Below, piece after piece: positions 9,837 to 19,261 of a stretch of DNA of 42,496 nucleotides. The position numbers were made by a program, and so were the translations under genes. How positions within the stretch are numbered: the stretch's first letter is position 1; every line of letters starts with the position of its first letter. Source of the DNA: Pseudomonadota bacterium (GTDB lineage Bacteria > Pseudomonadota > Gammaproteobacteria > Burkholderiales > Burkholderiaceae_C); the NCBI GenBank assembly GCA_021816585.1, contig JAKAXL010000022.1:1-42496 (forward strand), in the 5' to 3' direction. The notes under the pieces were generated by a model. The model had not been told where the DNA came from. It ran no database searches and worked only from the letters and a program-made list of their open reading frames with translations.

Positions 9837-10787
9837 TCAGTAGCCCAGGCGCGGGTCGACCACCCCGCCCGGGGACTCTCCGCGTTCGATCGCGGCGATC
9901 TTGCGCATGACCTGCGCCGCCGCCGGGCCGACCAGGGTCTGCGCCGCCACGTGCGGCGTGACGCGCACGCGCGGGTGGCTCCACAGCGGGTCGTCGGGGG
10001 GCAGCGGCTCGGACTCGAAGACGTCGAGCGTGGCGCCGCCGAGGTGCTGCTCGTCGAGCAGGTCGAGCAGGTCGGCACTGCGCAGCAGCGCGCCGCGCGC
10101 CGCGTTGACCACATGCGCGCCGCGCGGCAGCTGGCTCAGCGCCGCGTAGTCGAGCAGCCCGTGGGTGTCCGGGGTCAGCGGCAGCAGCAGCACCAGCACG
10201 CGGCACTGCGCGAGGAACTCATAGAGGCGGTCGATGCCGTAGATCGGGCCCGGAAAATCCGCGCCGGCGCGCGGCGTGCCGCTGCGCGTGCAGGCCAGCA
10301 GCGGGAACTCCATCGCCTGCACGCGGCGGGCCGCGGCCAGGCCCATGTGGCCGAGCCCGAGGAATCCGATGCCGAATCCGGTGCGCGGGGCCAGAACCAG
10401 CGGTTCCCACGTGCCTTGGGTCTGCAATGCCGCGTAATCGTCCATGCGGCGGTAGGCGTGCAGGACCGCTTCCGCGACATAGTCGGCCATCTGCCGTCCC
10501 ATGCCGGCGTCCTCCAGTCTCAGCAGCGGCACGTCGGGGGCGTGCACGCGCATCAGCGGCAGCAGCGAGTCGACCCCGGCGCCCAGGTTGAACACCGCGC
10601 GCAGGCCCTGCTGGCCGGCCAGCCATTGCGCCGGCGGCTTCCACACCAGCGCGAAATCGGCCTGCTCGTCCGGTTCCGACGCGGCGTCGATCACCTCCAC
10701 CGACAGGCGCAGTTCGCCGGCGTGCTGCGCCAGCGCGTCGCGCCAGCGGCGAAACGGCTCGTCGGGGTCCCACACCGCGAGTTTCAT
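9837..10787 (-). CDS. D-isomer-specific 2-hydroxyacid dehydrogenase (GhrA-like)
   Basis: The 316-residue product resembles glyoxylate/hydroxypyruvate reductase A and related NAD(P)-dependent 2-hydroxyacid dehydrogenases. The Rossmann glycine motif is GFLGLGHMGLAAARR (about residues 140-154). The catalytic arginine is in VVNAARGALL, the acidic residue in LDVFESEPLPPDDPLW and the histidine in VTPHVAAQT. GhrA-type enzymes reduce glyoxylate or hydroxypyruvate; the exact substrate here is not proven. Its ATG (10787) overlaps the stop of the methylcrotonyl-CoA carboxylase alpha gene as ATGA. It is thus coupled to a leucine-degradation gene, although the standard pathway has no such step. Confidence 0.9.
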   Translation of the reverse strand: MKLAVWDPDEPFRRWRDALAQHAGELRLSVEVIDAASEPDEQADFALVWKPPAQWLAGQQGLRAVFNLGAGVDSLLPLMRVHAPDVPLLRLEDAGMGRQMADYVAEAVLHAYRRMDDYAALQTQGTWEPLVLAPRTGFGIGFLGLGHMGLAAARRVQAMEFPLLACTRSGTPRAGADFPGPIYGIDRLYEFLAQCRVLVLLLPLTPDTHGLLDYAALSQLPRGAHVVNAARGALLRSADLLDLLDEQHLGGATLDVFESEPLPPDDPLWSHPRVRVTPHVAAQTLVGPAAAQVMRKIAAIERGESPGGVVDPRLGY

Positions 10788-12901
10788 GGCCCGCCTTCCT
10801 GCTCCGGCGCGTCGTCGCGGCGCATGCGCAGCAACAGCGCGCCGTCGGCCACCTGCTCGCCTTCGGCGACCAGCACCGCGTCGACCACGCCGTCGTCGCC
10901 GGCCTGCAGGCTGTGTTCCATTTTCATGGCCTCCAGCACGACCAGGGTCTGCCCGGCGCGCACCTGCTGCCCGGCCTGCACCGGCAGCGACGCGATGCGC
11001 CCGGGCATCGGTGCGCGCACGCTGTCCTGCGCGCCGCCGCCGGCCGCCGCGCGCGCGCTGTGCCGGCGCAGTTCCCACGCCGCGTGTTCGCCGTCGACGA
11101 ACACGTGCAGCCGCGGGGTCTCGTGCTCCGGCGCGCGCAGCGCGGCCGCGGCGCCCACCACATGCGCGTGCATCGCCAGCGTGCCGCAGGCGATGCGCAG
11201 CTCCCATTCGTCGTCGCCGCCGCGCGCGGCCTGCCATTGCAGGGCTTCGGCGGCATCCGGCTGCACCGGCGGGTCGCCGGCGCCGTCGCAGGCGAAGTTC
11301 CACTGCCCGTGCTCGCGCCCGATGCGCGCCACCAGCAGCTGCTCGCCGCGCGCCAGGCGCAGCTCGCGCGGCGGACGCACGCCGTTGCTCCAGGCGTCGC
11401 CGCGCGCCCACGGGTCGGGGTCGTGCGAGGCCTGCTCGAGTTGCTGCTGCAGCAGCGCGCAGCAGGCGGCCAGCACGGCCTGCCGCGGCTCGATGTCGCC
11501 GGCCAGCAGCTGGTCGAGCTCGCGCCCGATCAGCCCGGTGTCCATGTCGCCGGCGACGAAGCCCGGGCTGCGCAGCAGCCGGCGCAGGAAGGCCGCGTTG
11601 GAGTCGGGGCCGGCCAGGCGCGTGGCCCGCAGTGCCGAGCCGAGGCGGTCGATGGCCTGCGCGCGGGTCTCGCCCCAGGCGACCAGCTTGGCCACCATCG
11701 GGTCGTAGAAGGTGCTGACCACGTCGCCTTCGCGCACGCCGCTGTCGATGCGCAGCGCGGCCGGGGTTCCCGCAGCGTCGGCGCCGACCTCGAAGCGCGC
11801 GGCGCGCGCCGGCAGTTGCAGGCGCCGCACGCGTCCGCTGGACGGCAGGAAGCCGTTGCGCGGGCTCTCCGCGTACAGCCGCACCTCCACCGCGTGCCCG
11901 TGCGGCTGCTGCGGCGGCTTCGGCAGCGGCTCGCCGGCGGCCACGCGCAGCTGCCATTCGACGAGGTCGAGCCCGGTGATCATCTCGGTCACCGGGTGCT
12001 CGACCTGCAGCCGGGTGTTCATCTCCATGAAATAGAAGTCGCGGATGCCCCCGGCGCCATCGCCCTCGGCGATGAATTCGACGGTGCCCGCGCCCTCGTA
12101 GCCGACGGCGCGCGCCGCCGCCACCGCGGCCTCGGCCAGGCGCCGGCGCTGCTCGGGGCGCAGCCCCGGCGCCGGCGCTTCCTCGACCACCTTCTGGTGC
12201 CGGCGCTGCAGCGAGCAGTCGCGCTCGAACAGGGCCACGGCCTGGCCGTGGCGGTCGGCGAACACCTGGATCTCGATGTGCCGCGGACGCGCCACGAGTT
12301 TCTCGATCAGCACCGCGTCGTCGCCGAAGGCCGCCTTCGCCTCGCGCCGGCACGACGCCAGCGCGGCGGCGAAGTCGGCCTGCGCATGCACTTCGCGCAT
12401 GCCCTTGCCGCCGCCACCGGCGCTGGCCTTGATCAACACCGGCCAGCCGATGCCGCGGGCCTGTCCGGCCAGCAGTTCGTCGTCCTGTTCGGCGCCGTGG
12501 TAGCCGGGAACCACCGGCACGCCGGCCTGCTGCATCAGACGCTTGGACTCGGACTTCAGCCCCATCGCCTCGATGGCCTGCGGCGGCGGACCGATGAACA
12601 CCAGCCCGGCCTCTGCGCAGGCCCGCGCGAACTGCGGGTTCTCGCTGAGAAAGCCGTAGCCCGGGTGCACCGCCTGCGCGCCGCTGGCCAGCGCCGCGCG
12701 CACGATGCGCCGGGCATCGAGGTAGCTCTGCGCGGCCGCCGCCGGGCCGATGTGCTCGGCGTCGTCGCAGGCGGTGACGTGCGCGGCGCCCGCGTCCGCA
12801 TCGGAGTACACCGCGATGGAGCGGATTCCCAGGCGCGCGCAGGTGGCGGCGACACGGCAGGCGATTTCGCCGCGGTTGGCGATGAGGACGCTGGTGAACA
12901 T
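10784..12901 (-). CDS. mccA: Methylcrotonyl-CoA carboxylase, biotin-containing alpha subunit
   Basis: The alpha subunit carries biotin and carboxylates it at the cost of ATP; the beta subunit passes the carboxyl group to 3-methylcrotonyl-CoA. The 705-residue product has biotin carboxylase (about 1-446, from MFTSVLIANRGEIACRV through KASAGGGGKGM and EMNTRLQVEHPVTE). A middle linker domain follows, then a C-terminal biotinyl domain with AMKMEH, where the biotinylated lysine is about residue 660. Acetyl- and propionyl-CoA carboxylase alpha subunits look similar; context decides. The frame is open further upstream, but ATG 12901 gives the normal N-terminus. The upstream ribosome site is weak. bioB lies 34 bases upstream and the beta subunit gene before that. 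It is also called liuD. Confidence 0.92.
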   Translation of the reverse strand: MFTSVLIANRGEIACRVAATCARLGIRSIAVYSDADAGAAHVTACDDAEHIGPAAAAQSYLDARRIVRAALASGAQAVHPGYGFLSENPQFARACAEAGLVFIGPPPQAIEAMGLKSESKRLMQQAGVPVVPGYHGAEQDDELLAGQARGIGWPVLIKASAGGGGKGMREVHAQADFAAALASCRREAKAAFGDDAVLIEKLVARPRHIEIQVFADRHGQAVALFERDCSLQRRHQKVVEEAPAPGLRPEQRRRLAEAAVAAARAVGYEGAGTVEFIAEGDGAGGIRDFYFMEMNTRLQVEHPVTEMITGLDLVEWQLRVAAGEPLPKPPQQPHGHAVEVRLYAESPRNGFLPSSGRVRRLQLPARAARFEVGADAAGTPAALRIDSGVREGDVVSTFYDPMVAKLVAWGETRAQAIDRLGSALRATRLAGPDSNAAFLRRLLRSPGFVAGDMDTGLIGRELDQLLAGDIEPRQAVLAACCALLQQQLEQASHDPDPWARGDAWSNGVRPPRELRLARGEQLLVARIGREHGQWNFACDGAGDPPVQPDAAEALQWQAARGGDDEWELRIACGTLAMHAHVVGAAAALRAPEHETPRLHVFVDGEHAAWELRRHSARAAAGGGAQDSVRAPMPGRIASLPVQAGQQVRAGQTLVVLEAMKMEHSLQAGDDGVVDAVLVAEGEQVADGALLLRMRRDDAPEQEGGP

Positions 12902-12935
12902 GGCGCGGGGCTCGGGCGGACGGGGAGGACGCGGC

Positions 12936-13946
12936 TCAGGGGTGCGTGCCGAGCGGGCCGGCATGCAGCCCGAGACGCTCGAACAACTGGCGGTCGGCCT
13001 CGACGTCGGCATTGCCGGTGACCAGCAGCGTGTCGCCGTAGAAGATCGAATTCGCGCCGGCGAGGAAGCACAGCGCCTGCACGCCGTCGCCGAGCTCCTT
13101 GCGCCCGGCCGACAGCCGCACCCAGGCGCGCGGCATGCAGATGCGCGCCGCGGCCACGCTGCGCACGAACTCGAAGGGGTCGACCTCGGGGGCGTGTTCC
13201 AGCGGCGTGCCGGCCACGCGCACCAGGGAGTTGATCGGCACCGACTCGGGCTGCGGGTCCAGCGCGGCCAGCTGCGCCAGCAGCGCGGCGCGGTCGCGCC
13301 GGCTCTCGCCCAGACCGACGATGCCGCCGCAGCACACGCGCATGCCGGCGTCGCGCACCGCCTGCAGCGTGTCCAGCCGATCCTGGTAGGTGCGGGTGCT
13401 GATGATGCTGCCGTAGAACTGCGGGGAGGTGTCGAGGTTGTGGTTGTAGTAGTCCAGTCCGGCGTCGGCCAGGCGCTGCGCCTGCTGCGGCTTGAGCATG
13501 CCCAGGGTCATGCAGGTCTGCAGCCCGAGCTGTTTCACGCCGTCGATGATCGACGCCAGCTTGTCGAGGTCGCGGTCCTTCGGTTCGCGCCACGCCGCGC
13601 CCATGCAGAAGCGGCTGGCGCCGGCGTCGCGCGCGGCACGCGCGTGCTCGAGCACCTGCTCGGCGTCCATCAGCTTGTCGGCGTCGACCCCCGCGTCGTA
13701 GTGCGCCGATTGCGGGCAGTAGCCGCAGTCCTCGGGGCAGCCGCCGGTCTTGATCGACAGCAGCGACGAAAGTTGCACCTCGGTGGGGTCGAAATGCTGC
13801 CGGTGCACCTGCTGCGCCTGCCACAGCAGTTCGGGTAGCGGCAGCGCCAGCAAGTGCTCGATGCGCTGCACGGTCCATGCGGACGTCGCGGCCGCGGTGG
13901 GTTGCGCGCGTCGCGGCGCGGGGGGGTGGATGGTCGAAGTCTGCAT
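12936..13946 (-). CDS. bioB: Biotin synthase BioB
   Basis: BioB is the radical SAM enzyme that inserts sulfur into dethiobiotin. Starting at the ATG at 13946 it has 336 residues. The [4Fe-4S]-binding cysteines are Cys70, Cys74 and Cys77 in [52 protein letters not shown] and [19 protein letters not shown] are all family motifs; the cysteines and the arginine that bind the [2Fe-2S] cluster lie in this part. The frame stays open upstream of 13946 but that extension does not look conserved, and no good Shine-Dalgarno sequence precedes the ATG. No other biotin synthesis gene is nearby: bioB sits between the two subunit genes of a biotin-dependent carboxylase. Confidence 0.95.
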   Translation of the reverse strand: MQTSTIHPPAPRRAQPTAAATSAWTVQRIEHLLALPLPELLWQAQQVHRQHFDPTEVQLSSLLSIKTGGCPEDCGYCPQSAHYDAGVDADKLMDAEQVLEHARAARDAGASRFCMGAAWREPKDRDLDKLASIIDGVKQLGLQTCMTLGMLKPQQAQRLADAGLDYYNHNLDTSPQFYGSIISTRTYQDRLDTLQAVRDAGMRVCCGGIVGLGESRRDRAALLAQLAALDPQPESVPINSLVRVAGTPLEHAPEVDPFEFVRSVAAARICMPRAWVRLSAGRKELGDGVQALCFLAGANSIFYGDTLLVTGNADVEADRQLFERLGLHAGPLGTHP

Positions 13947-14001
13947 GGGTGGTTGGCGAGAGGCCGGGACCCGAATCGATCCCGTGCCGTGGTTGCATGG
14001 G

Positions 14002-15606
14002 TTACATGCGGAAAATGCCGTAGCGGGTCTGCGCGGCCGGCGCATTGCGCGCCGCGGCCAGCCCCAGCGCGAGCACGCGTCGCGTGTCGGCGGGGTCGAT
14101 GATGCCGTCGTCCCACAGCCGCGCGGTGGAATAGTAGGGATGCCCCTGCGTCTCGTATTGTTCGCGGATGGGTGCCTTGAAGTCCTGCTCCTGCTCGTCG
14201 CTCCAGCTCTTGCCGGCGGCCTGCAGCGCGTCGCGGCGCACCGTGGCCAGCACGCTGGCCGCCTGTTCGCCGCCCATCACGCTGATGCGCGCGTTGGGCC
14301 ACATCCACAGCTGGCGCGGGCCGTAGGCGCGGCCGCACATGCCGTAGTTGCCGGCGCCGAAGCTGCCGCCCACGATCACCGTGAACTTGGGCACCGCGGC
14401 GCAGGCCACCGCCATGACCATTTTCGCGCCGTTGCGCGCGATGCCCTCGTTCTCCGCCTTGCGCCCCACCATGAACCCGGTGATGTTCTGCAGGAACACC
14501 AGCGGGATGTCCCGCTGGCAGCACAGTTCGATGAAATGCGCGCCCTTCAGCGCCGATTCCGAGAACAGGATTCCGTTGTTGGCGACGACGCCCACCGGCA
14601 TGCCCTCGATCGACGCGAAGCCGCACACCAGCGTGGTGCCGTAGCGCGCCTTGAACTCGTCGAACTCGGAGGCGTCGACGATGCGCGCGATCAGCTCGCG
14701 CGCATCCAGCGGCTTGCGCAGGTCCAGCGGCGCCAGCGCGCGCAGTTCGGCGGGGTCGTACAGCGGCTCGCGCGGCGCCGCGGGCGCGCCGTGGCGTTGC
14801 GGCGCGCGCAGGTGCGAGACGATGCGCCGCGCCATCTCCAGCGCCTCGGAGTCGTCGTGCGCGAGGTGGTCGGCCACCCCGGAAAGGCGCGTGTGCACGT
14901 CGGCGCCGCCGAGGTCCTCGGAGCTGACGGCCTCGCCGATCGCGGCCTTCACCAGCGGCGGGCCGGCCAGGAAGATCGTGCCCTGGCCCTTCACGATGAC
15001 CACCTCGTCGCTCATCGCCGGTACGTAGGCGCCGCCGGCGGTGCACGAGCCCATGACCACCGCCACCTGGGCGATCCCGGCGGCGCTCATCTGCGCCTGG
15101 TTGTAGAAAATGCGCCCGAAGTGGTCGCGGTCCGGGAACACCTCGTCCTGGTTCGGCAGGTTGGCGCCGCCGGAGTCGACGAGGTAGATGCAGGGCAGGT
15201 GGTTCTCGCGCGCGATCTCCTGCGCCCGCAGGTGCTTCTTCACCGTCATCGGGTAGTAGGTGCCGCCCTTCACGGTGGCGTCGTTGCACACGATCACGCA
15301 TTCGCGGGCGCCGACGCGGCCGATGCCGGTGATCAGCCCGGCGCCGGGAGCGGCGTTGTCGTACATGTCCAGCGCGGCCAGAGGCGACAGTTCGAGGAAG
15401 GGCGTGCCGGGGTCGAGCAGGCGTTCCACGCGCTCGCGCGGCAGCAGCTTGCCGCGCGCCGTGTGGCGCGCGCGCGCGGTGTCGCCGCCGCCCTGCGCGG
15501 CCTGCCGAAGGCGCTGGCGCAGGTCGTCCAGCAGGCCCTGCATGGTCTGCCGGGCGGACTGGAATTCGGCGCTGCGCGGGTCGATGCGCGATTCGAGGCT
15601 GGGCAT
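14002..15606 (-). CDS. mccB: Methylcrotonyl-CoA carboxylase, carboxyltransferase beta subunit
   Basis: This subunit transfers carboxyl from biotin to 3-methylcrotonyl-CoA, forming 3-methylglutaconyl-CoA. The 534-residue product has the two crotonase-like halves of acyl-CoA carboxyltransferases. Recognisable segments are [70 protein letters not shown] and, in the C-terminal half, [19 protein letters not shown] and [29 protein letters not shown] and NITGFMVG favour methylcrotonyl-CoA over propionyl-CoA carboxylase. It lies 28 bases after the acyl-CoA synthetase gene, with bioB and mccA downstream. It is also called liuB. Confidence 0.95.
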   Translation of the reverse strand: MPSLESRIDPRSAEFQSARQTMQGLLDDLRQRLRQAAQGGGDTARARHTARGKLLPRERVERLLDPGTPFLELSPLAALDMYDNAAPGAGLITGIGRVGARECVIVCNDATVKGGTYYPMTVKKHLRAQEIARENHLPCIYLVDSGGANLPNQDEVFPDRDHFGRIFYNQAQMSAAGIAQVAVVMGSCTAGGAYVPAMSDEVVIVKGQGTIFLAGPPLVKAAIGEAVSSEDLGGADVHTRLSGVADHLAHDDSEALEMARRIVSHLRAPQRHGAPAAPREPLYDPAELRALAPLDLRKPLDARELIARIVDASEFDEFKARYGTTLVCGFASIEGMPVGVVANNGILFSESALKGAHFIELCCQRDIPLVFLQNITGFMVGRKAENEGIARNGAKMVMAVACAAVPKFTVIVGGSFGAGNYGMCGRAYGPRQLWMWPNARISVMGGEQAASVLATVRRDALQAAGKSWSDEQEQDFKAPIREQYETQGHPYYSTARLWDDGIIDPADTRRVLALGLAAARNAPAAQTRYGIFRM

Positions 15607-15634
15607 GGCGGGCGTGTCGGGTTGGTGCGCGGCT

Positions 15635-17344
15635 TCAGGCGGTCTGCTGATCGTGCAGGCCGAGCTCGTCCTTCATGGCGTCGCGGATGCGGAACTTCTG
15701 CACCTTGCCGGTGATGGTCAGCGGGAAGCTCTGCACGAAGCGGATGTAGCGCGGGATCTTGTAATGCGCGATCCGGCCCTGGCAGAAGTCCCGGATGTCC
15801 TGCTCGGTCGGGGCGGTGCCCGGGCGCGCGATGATCCAGGCGCACAGTTCCTCGCCGTACTTCGGGTCGGGAACCCCGACCACCTGCACGTCCTGCACCA
15901 TCGGGTGCCGGTACAGGAATTCCTCGATCTCGCGCGGATACACGTTCTCGCCGCCGCGGATCACCATGTCCTTGATGCGCCCGACGATGTTCACGTAGCC
16001 CTCGGAGTCCATCGTCGCCAGGTCGCCGGTGTGCATCCAGCCCTCGGGGTCGACGGCTTCGTGGGTGCGCTGCTCGTCGCCCCAGTAGCCGTGCATCACC
16101 GAGTAGCCGCGGGTGCACAGTTCGCCCGGGGTCCCGGGCGCCACGGTCTGCCCGCTGGCCGGATCGACGATCTTCACCTCCAGGTGCGGCTGCACAAGGC
16201 CGACCGTGCTGACGCGGCGCTCCAGCGGCGTGTCGGTGGAACTCTGGCAGCTCACCGGCGAGGTCTCGGTCATGCCGTAGGCGATGGTGATCTGCGACAG
16301 GTGCATGTCGCTGACCACGCGCTTCATCACCTCCACCGGGCAGGGGCTTCCGGCCATGATCCCGGTGCGCAGGGTCGACAGGTCGAACTCGCCGAAGCGC
16401 GGATGGTCGAGCATCGCGATGAACATGGTCGGCACCCCGTGCAGGCCGGTGCAGCGCTCGTCCTGCACCGCCTGCAGCGTGAGCAGCGGGTCGAAGGCCG
16501 AGTTCGGGTAGACGATGGTGGCGCCGTGGGTGATGCAGGCCAGGTTGCCCAGCACCATGCCGAAGCAGTGGTACAGCGGCACCGGAATGCACAGCCGGTC
16601 GTCGGGGCCGAGTTTCATGGCCTCGCCGATGAAATACCCATTGTTCAGGATGTTGCTGTGGGTCAAGGTCGCGCCCTTGGGGAAACCCGTCGTCCCGCTG
16701 GTGAACTGGATGTTGATCGGGTCCTGCGGGCCGAGCCGTGCGGCCGTGCGCGGAACCTCGGGGTCGGCGGGGTCGCCGCGACGAATCCAGGCGTTGAATC
16801 CCAGCGCGCCCGGCTGCGCGGGCGCCGCGATCCCGTCGGTCTCGTCCAGCACGACCAGCAGGCGAAGTTCCGGCAGGCGCGCCGCGCGCAGCTCGCCGGG
16901 CGCGCTCGACGCGAGCTCGGGCGCGAGCTCGCGCAGCATCGCCAGGTAGTCGCTGGTGCGGAACCGCGCCATGGTCACGAGCGCCTTGCAGCCCACCTTG
17001 TTCAGCGCGTATTCGACCTCGGCGACGCGGTACGCCGGGTTGATGTTGACCAGGATGATGCCGACCTTCGCGGTGGCCAGCTGCATCAGCACCCACTCGA
17101 CGCAGTTGTGCGCCCAGATGCCGACGCGGTCGCCCCGCGCCAACCCGCTGCGCAGCATCGCGCTGGCCAGCGTGTCGACCTCGCGCGCCAGTTCGGTCCA
17201 GCTCAGGCGTCGGTGCTGGTGGCAGGCGACCAGCGCCTCGCGCTCGCCCTGGCGTGCCGCCATGGCATCGAAGAACTCCCCCAGGGTCTGGGTGATCAGC
17301 GGCTGCTCGCGGCTGCCGCAGGCGTAGCTGGTAGTCAGGGCCAT
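15635..17344 (-). CDS. Acyl-CoA synthetase, AMP-binding family
   Basis: This enzyme activates a carboxylic acid to its CoA thioester through an acyl-AMP intermediate. The ATP-binding motif [11 protein letters not shown] lies near residue 200, followed by [43 protein letters not shown] and the catalytic Lys547 in TITGKVQKF. The 569-residue length is normal for medium- or short-chain fatty acyl-CoA ligases. ATG 17344 gives the usual N-terminus; the open frame upstream to 17905 lies over the opposite frame of the next gene and is not conserved. Its place directly before the methylcrotonyl-CoA carboxylase genes suggests a branched or medium-chain acid such as isovalerate, but substrate is inference. 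Similar genes elsewhere are called AMP-binding protein or FadD-like. Confidence 0.9.
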   Translation of the reverse strand: MALTTSYACGSREQPLITQTLGEFFDAMAARQGEREALVACHQHRRLSWTELAREVDTLASAMLRSGLARGDRVGIWAHNCVEWVLMQLATAKVGIILVNINPAYRVAEVEYALNKVGCKALVTMARFRTSDYLAMLRELAPELASSAPGELRAARLPELRLLVVLDETDGIAAPAQPGALGFNAWIRRGDPADPEVPRTAARLGPQDPINIQFTSGTTGFPKGATLTHSNILNNGYFIGEAMKLGPDDRLCIPVPLYHCFGMVLGNLACITHGATIVYPNSAFDPLLTLQAVQDERCTGLHGVPTMFIAMLDHPRFGEFDLSTLRTGIMAGSPCPVEVMKRVVSDMHLSQITIAYGMTETSPVSCQSSTDTPLERRVSTVGLVQPHLEVKIVDPASGQTVAPGTPGELCTRGYSVMHGYWGDEQRTHEAVDPEGWMHTGDLATMDSEGYVNIVGRIKDMVIRGGENVYPREIEEFLYRHPMVQDVQVVGVPDPKYGEELCAWIIARPGTAPTEQDIRDFCQGRIAHYKIPRYIRFVQSFPLTITGKVQKFRIRDAMKDELGLHDQQTA

Positions 17345-17409
17345 GCTTGTCTCCTCGGGCGCGCGGCGCTTGGTTCGTGGTGTGCAGCTCGGGTTTCGGA
17401 ACTCGGGTC

Positions 17410-18012
17410 TCAGAAGCGCGCCTGCAGCCAGCGCTCCAGTTGCGGCAGACGGTCGACGCCCCAGAACGGCTCGTCGTCGACGACGAAGAACGGCGCCCCG
17501 CACATGCCGGCGCGCAGCGCGCGCTCGACATGGGCGCGCAACTGGTCCTTCACCGCCGCGTCCGCGCACCAGGCGTCGATCTGCGCGGCGTCCAGGCGCA
17601 GCGAGGCTCCGATCGCATGCAGCACCGGCATCTGCGAGATGTCGCGGCCGTGCACGAAATAGTCCTCGAACACCTTGTGGGTCCACGGGACGGCCAGCGG
17701 CGATTGCGCGCGCTGCAGCGCCACCAGCACGCGCGCCGCCTGCTGCGTGGCCACCGGGAAGGGTTGCGGGTGGTGGTAGGGCACGCCCAGGAAGCGCGCC
17801 GAGCGGGCGAGGTCGCGCAGCGAGTACTCGGCCTTCAGCGGCTGCTGGGTCAGCGGGCGCGAGCCGGTGGCGGCGAACACCGGGCCGAGCAGCACCGGCA
17901 CCCATTCGATGCCGCGGTCGTGGCGCGCGGCCAGCGCCTCGATCTGCGTGCTCGCCAGGTACGAGTAGGGCGACGAGAAATCGAAGAACAGCGTGATCGG
18001 CGATACGGGCAT
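17410..18012 (-). CDS. 2-hydroxychromene-2-carboxylate isomerase family protein (DsbA fold)
   Basis: The 200-residue product belongs to the DsbA-like, kappa-class glutathione transferase family. It starts with the beta strand [16 protein letters not shown], where Ser13 or Ser14 occupies the position of the glutathione-activating serine and no CXXC motif is present, so it is not a disulfide oxidoreductase. [18 protein letters not shown] near the C-terminus is the family's second signature. The founding enzyme acts in naphthalene degradation, but no other naphthalene gene is here, and close relatives often lie with fatty acid and leucine degradation genes. The real substrate is unknown. It follows the thiolase gene after 67 bases that contain a 24-bp palindrome. 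Confidence 0.88.
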   Translation of the reverse strand: MPVSPITLFFDFSSPYSYLASTQIEALAARHDRGIEWVPVLLGPVFAATGSRPLTQQPLKAEYSLRDLARSARFLGVPYHHPQPFPVATQQAARVLVALQRAQSPLAVPWTHKVFEDYFVHGRDISQMPVLHAIGASLRLDAAQIDAWCADAAVKDQLRAHVERALRAGMCGAPFFVVDDEPFWGVDRLPQLERWLQARF

Positions 18013-18037
18013 GACGCGACTCCGAAGGGGCTGCGTG

Positions 18038-18061
18038 CGCGCGCGGCGGCCGCCGCGCGCG
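18038..18061. repeat. 24-bp perfect GC palindrome
   Basis: Both arms read outward from the axis between 18049 and 18050 as perfect 12-base complements; the left arm is CGCGCGCGGCGG. It lies between the thiolase stop and the isomerase start, both on the minus strand. In RNA it would form a very stable hairpin that could slow transcription or stabilise the upstream message. In DNA this GC-rich, simple sequence could also arise by chance. Confidence 0.6.
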
Positions 18062-18079
18062 TCTGGGGACGGACCGCGC

Positions 18080-19261
18080 TCAGGCCATCTCGACGGCCAT
18101 CGCGGTGGCTTCGCCGCCGCCGATGCACAGTGCCGCGACGCCGCGCGACAGCCCGCGCTTGCGCAGCGCGCCCAGCAGCGTGACGACGATGCGCGCGCCG
18201 CTGGCGCCGATCGGATGGCCCAGCGCGACCGCGCCGCCGTGCACGTTGACCACGTCGTGCGACAGCCCGAACTCGTGCATCGCCGCCATCGTGACGGTGG
18301 CGAAGGCCTCGTTGACCTCCCACAGCTGCACGTCGTCCTTGCTCCAGCCGGCGCGCTTGAGCACCTTGTCGATGGCGCCGGCCGGCGCCGTCGTGAACCA
18401 TTCCGGGGCCTGCGCGTGCACGGCGTGCGCGCGGATGCGCGCCAGCACCTGGCAGCCCAGGCGCTTCGCCTCGGATTCGCGCATCATCACCAGCGCGGCG
18501 GCGCCGTCGGAGATGCTCGACGAGGTCGCCGCGGTGATCGTGCCGTCCTTGCGGAACGCCGGCTTGAGCCCGGGGATCTTGTCCGGGCGCGCCTTGAAGG
18601 GCTGTTCGTCGCGCTCGATGCGCTGCTCGCCGCCACGCCCGGACAGCACCACCGGGGCGATCTCCCACGCGAAGCTGCCGTCCTCGTTGGCCAGCTTGCT
18701 GCGCGCGGTCGACTCCACCGCGAAGGCGTCCATGGCCTCGCGCGTGAAGCCGTAGCGCGCGACGCAGTTCTCGGCGAACACGCCCATCGCCTTGCCGCGG
18801 TCGTAGGCGTCCTCCAGGCCGTCGAGGGCCATGTGGTCGTAGAACTGCGTCTGCCCGTACTTGACCCCCTTGCGCACGAAGGCCAGGTGCGGCGCGTTGG
18901 TCATGCTCTCCATGCCCCCGGCCACCATCACGTCGGCGCTGCCGGCGGCGAGCATGTCGTGCGCGAACATCATCGCGCGCATTCCCGAGCCGCACATCTT
19001 CGACAGCGTGACCGCGCCGGCGGCCTGCGGCAACCCCGCCTTCAGCGCCGCCTGGCGGGCCGGCGCCTGGCCCTGGCCGGCCATCAGGCAGTTGCCCATC
19101 AACACCTCGTCGACCGCCTCCTTCGGCAGCCCGGCGCGCTCCACCGCGGCGGCGATCGCGGTGGCGCCCAGCTCCCACGCCTGCAGCGGCGCGAAGTCTC
19201 CCAGCAGTCCGCCGATCGGGGTGCGCGCGGCGGACACGATGACTACGGGATCGGAACTCAT
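18080..19261 (-). CDS. Acetyl-CoA C-acyltransferase (thiolase)
   Basis: Thiolases either cleave 3-ketoacyl-CoA or join two acetyl-CoA. The 393-residue product has the nucleophilic Cys90 in [13 protein letters not shown], the NEAFA motif, the catalytic histidine in [16 protein letters not shown], and the second cysteine in [14 protein letters not shown] at the C-terminus. Length and motifs fit acetyl-CoA acetyltransferase (AtoB/PhaA type). In this context it could handle acetoacetyl-CoA formed from acetoacetate, the end product of leucine degradation. Chain-length preference cannot be read from sequence. The ATG at 19261 overlaps the aceK stop as ATGA, so it is translationally coupled to aceK. 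Confidence 0.94.
   Translation of the reverse strand: MSSDPVVIVSAARTPIGGLLGDFAPLQAWELGATAIAAAVERAGLPKEAVDEVLMGNCLMAGQGQAPARQAALKAGLPQAAGAVTLSKMCGSGMRAMMFAHDMLAAGSADVMVAGGMESMTNAPHLAFVRKGVKYGQTQFYDHMALDGLEDAYDRGKAMGVFAENCVARYGFTREAMDAFAVESTARSKLANEDGSFAWEIAPVVLSGRGGEQRIERDEQPFKARPDKIPGLKPAFRKDGTITAATSSSISDGAAALVMMRESEAKRLGCQVLARIRAHAVHAQAPEWFTTAPAGAIDKVLKRAGWSKDDVQLWEVNEAFATVTMAAMHEFGLSHDVVNVHGGAVALGHPIGASGARIVVTLLGALRKRGLSRGVAALCIGGGEATAMAVEMA

Noticed and set aside
7974..11708. A 1244-codon open frame on the plus strand opposite dusB, HMG-CoA lyase, the 2-hydroxyacid dehydrogenase and mccA
   Set aside because: All four minus-strand genes have clear catalytic motifs over the same span; the plus frame has none and is open only because of high GC at third positions.
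17345..17905. N-terminal extension of the acyl-CoA synthetase by 187 residues
   Set aside because: It overlaps the isomerase gene in another frame and lacks family similarity; ATG 17344 gives the usual N-terminus.
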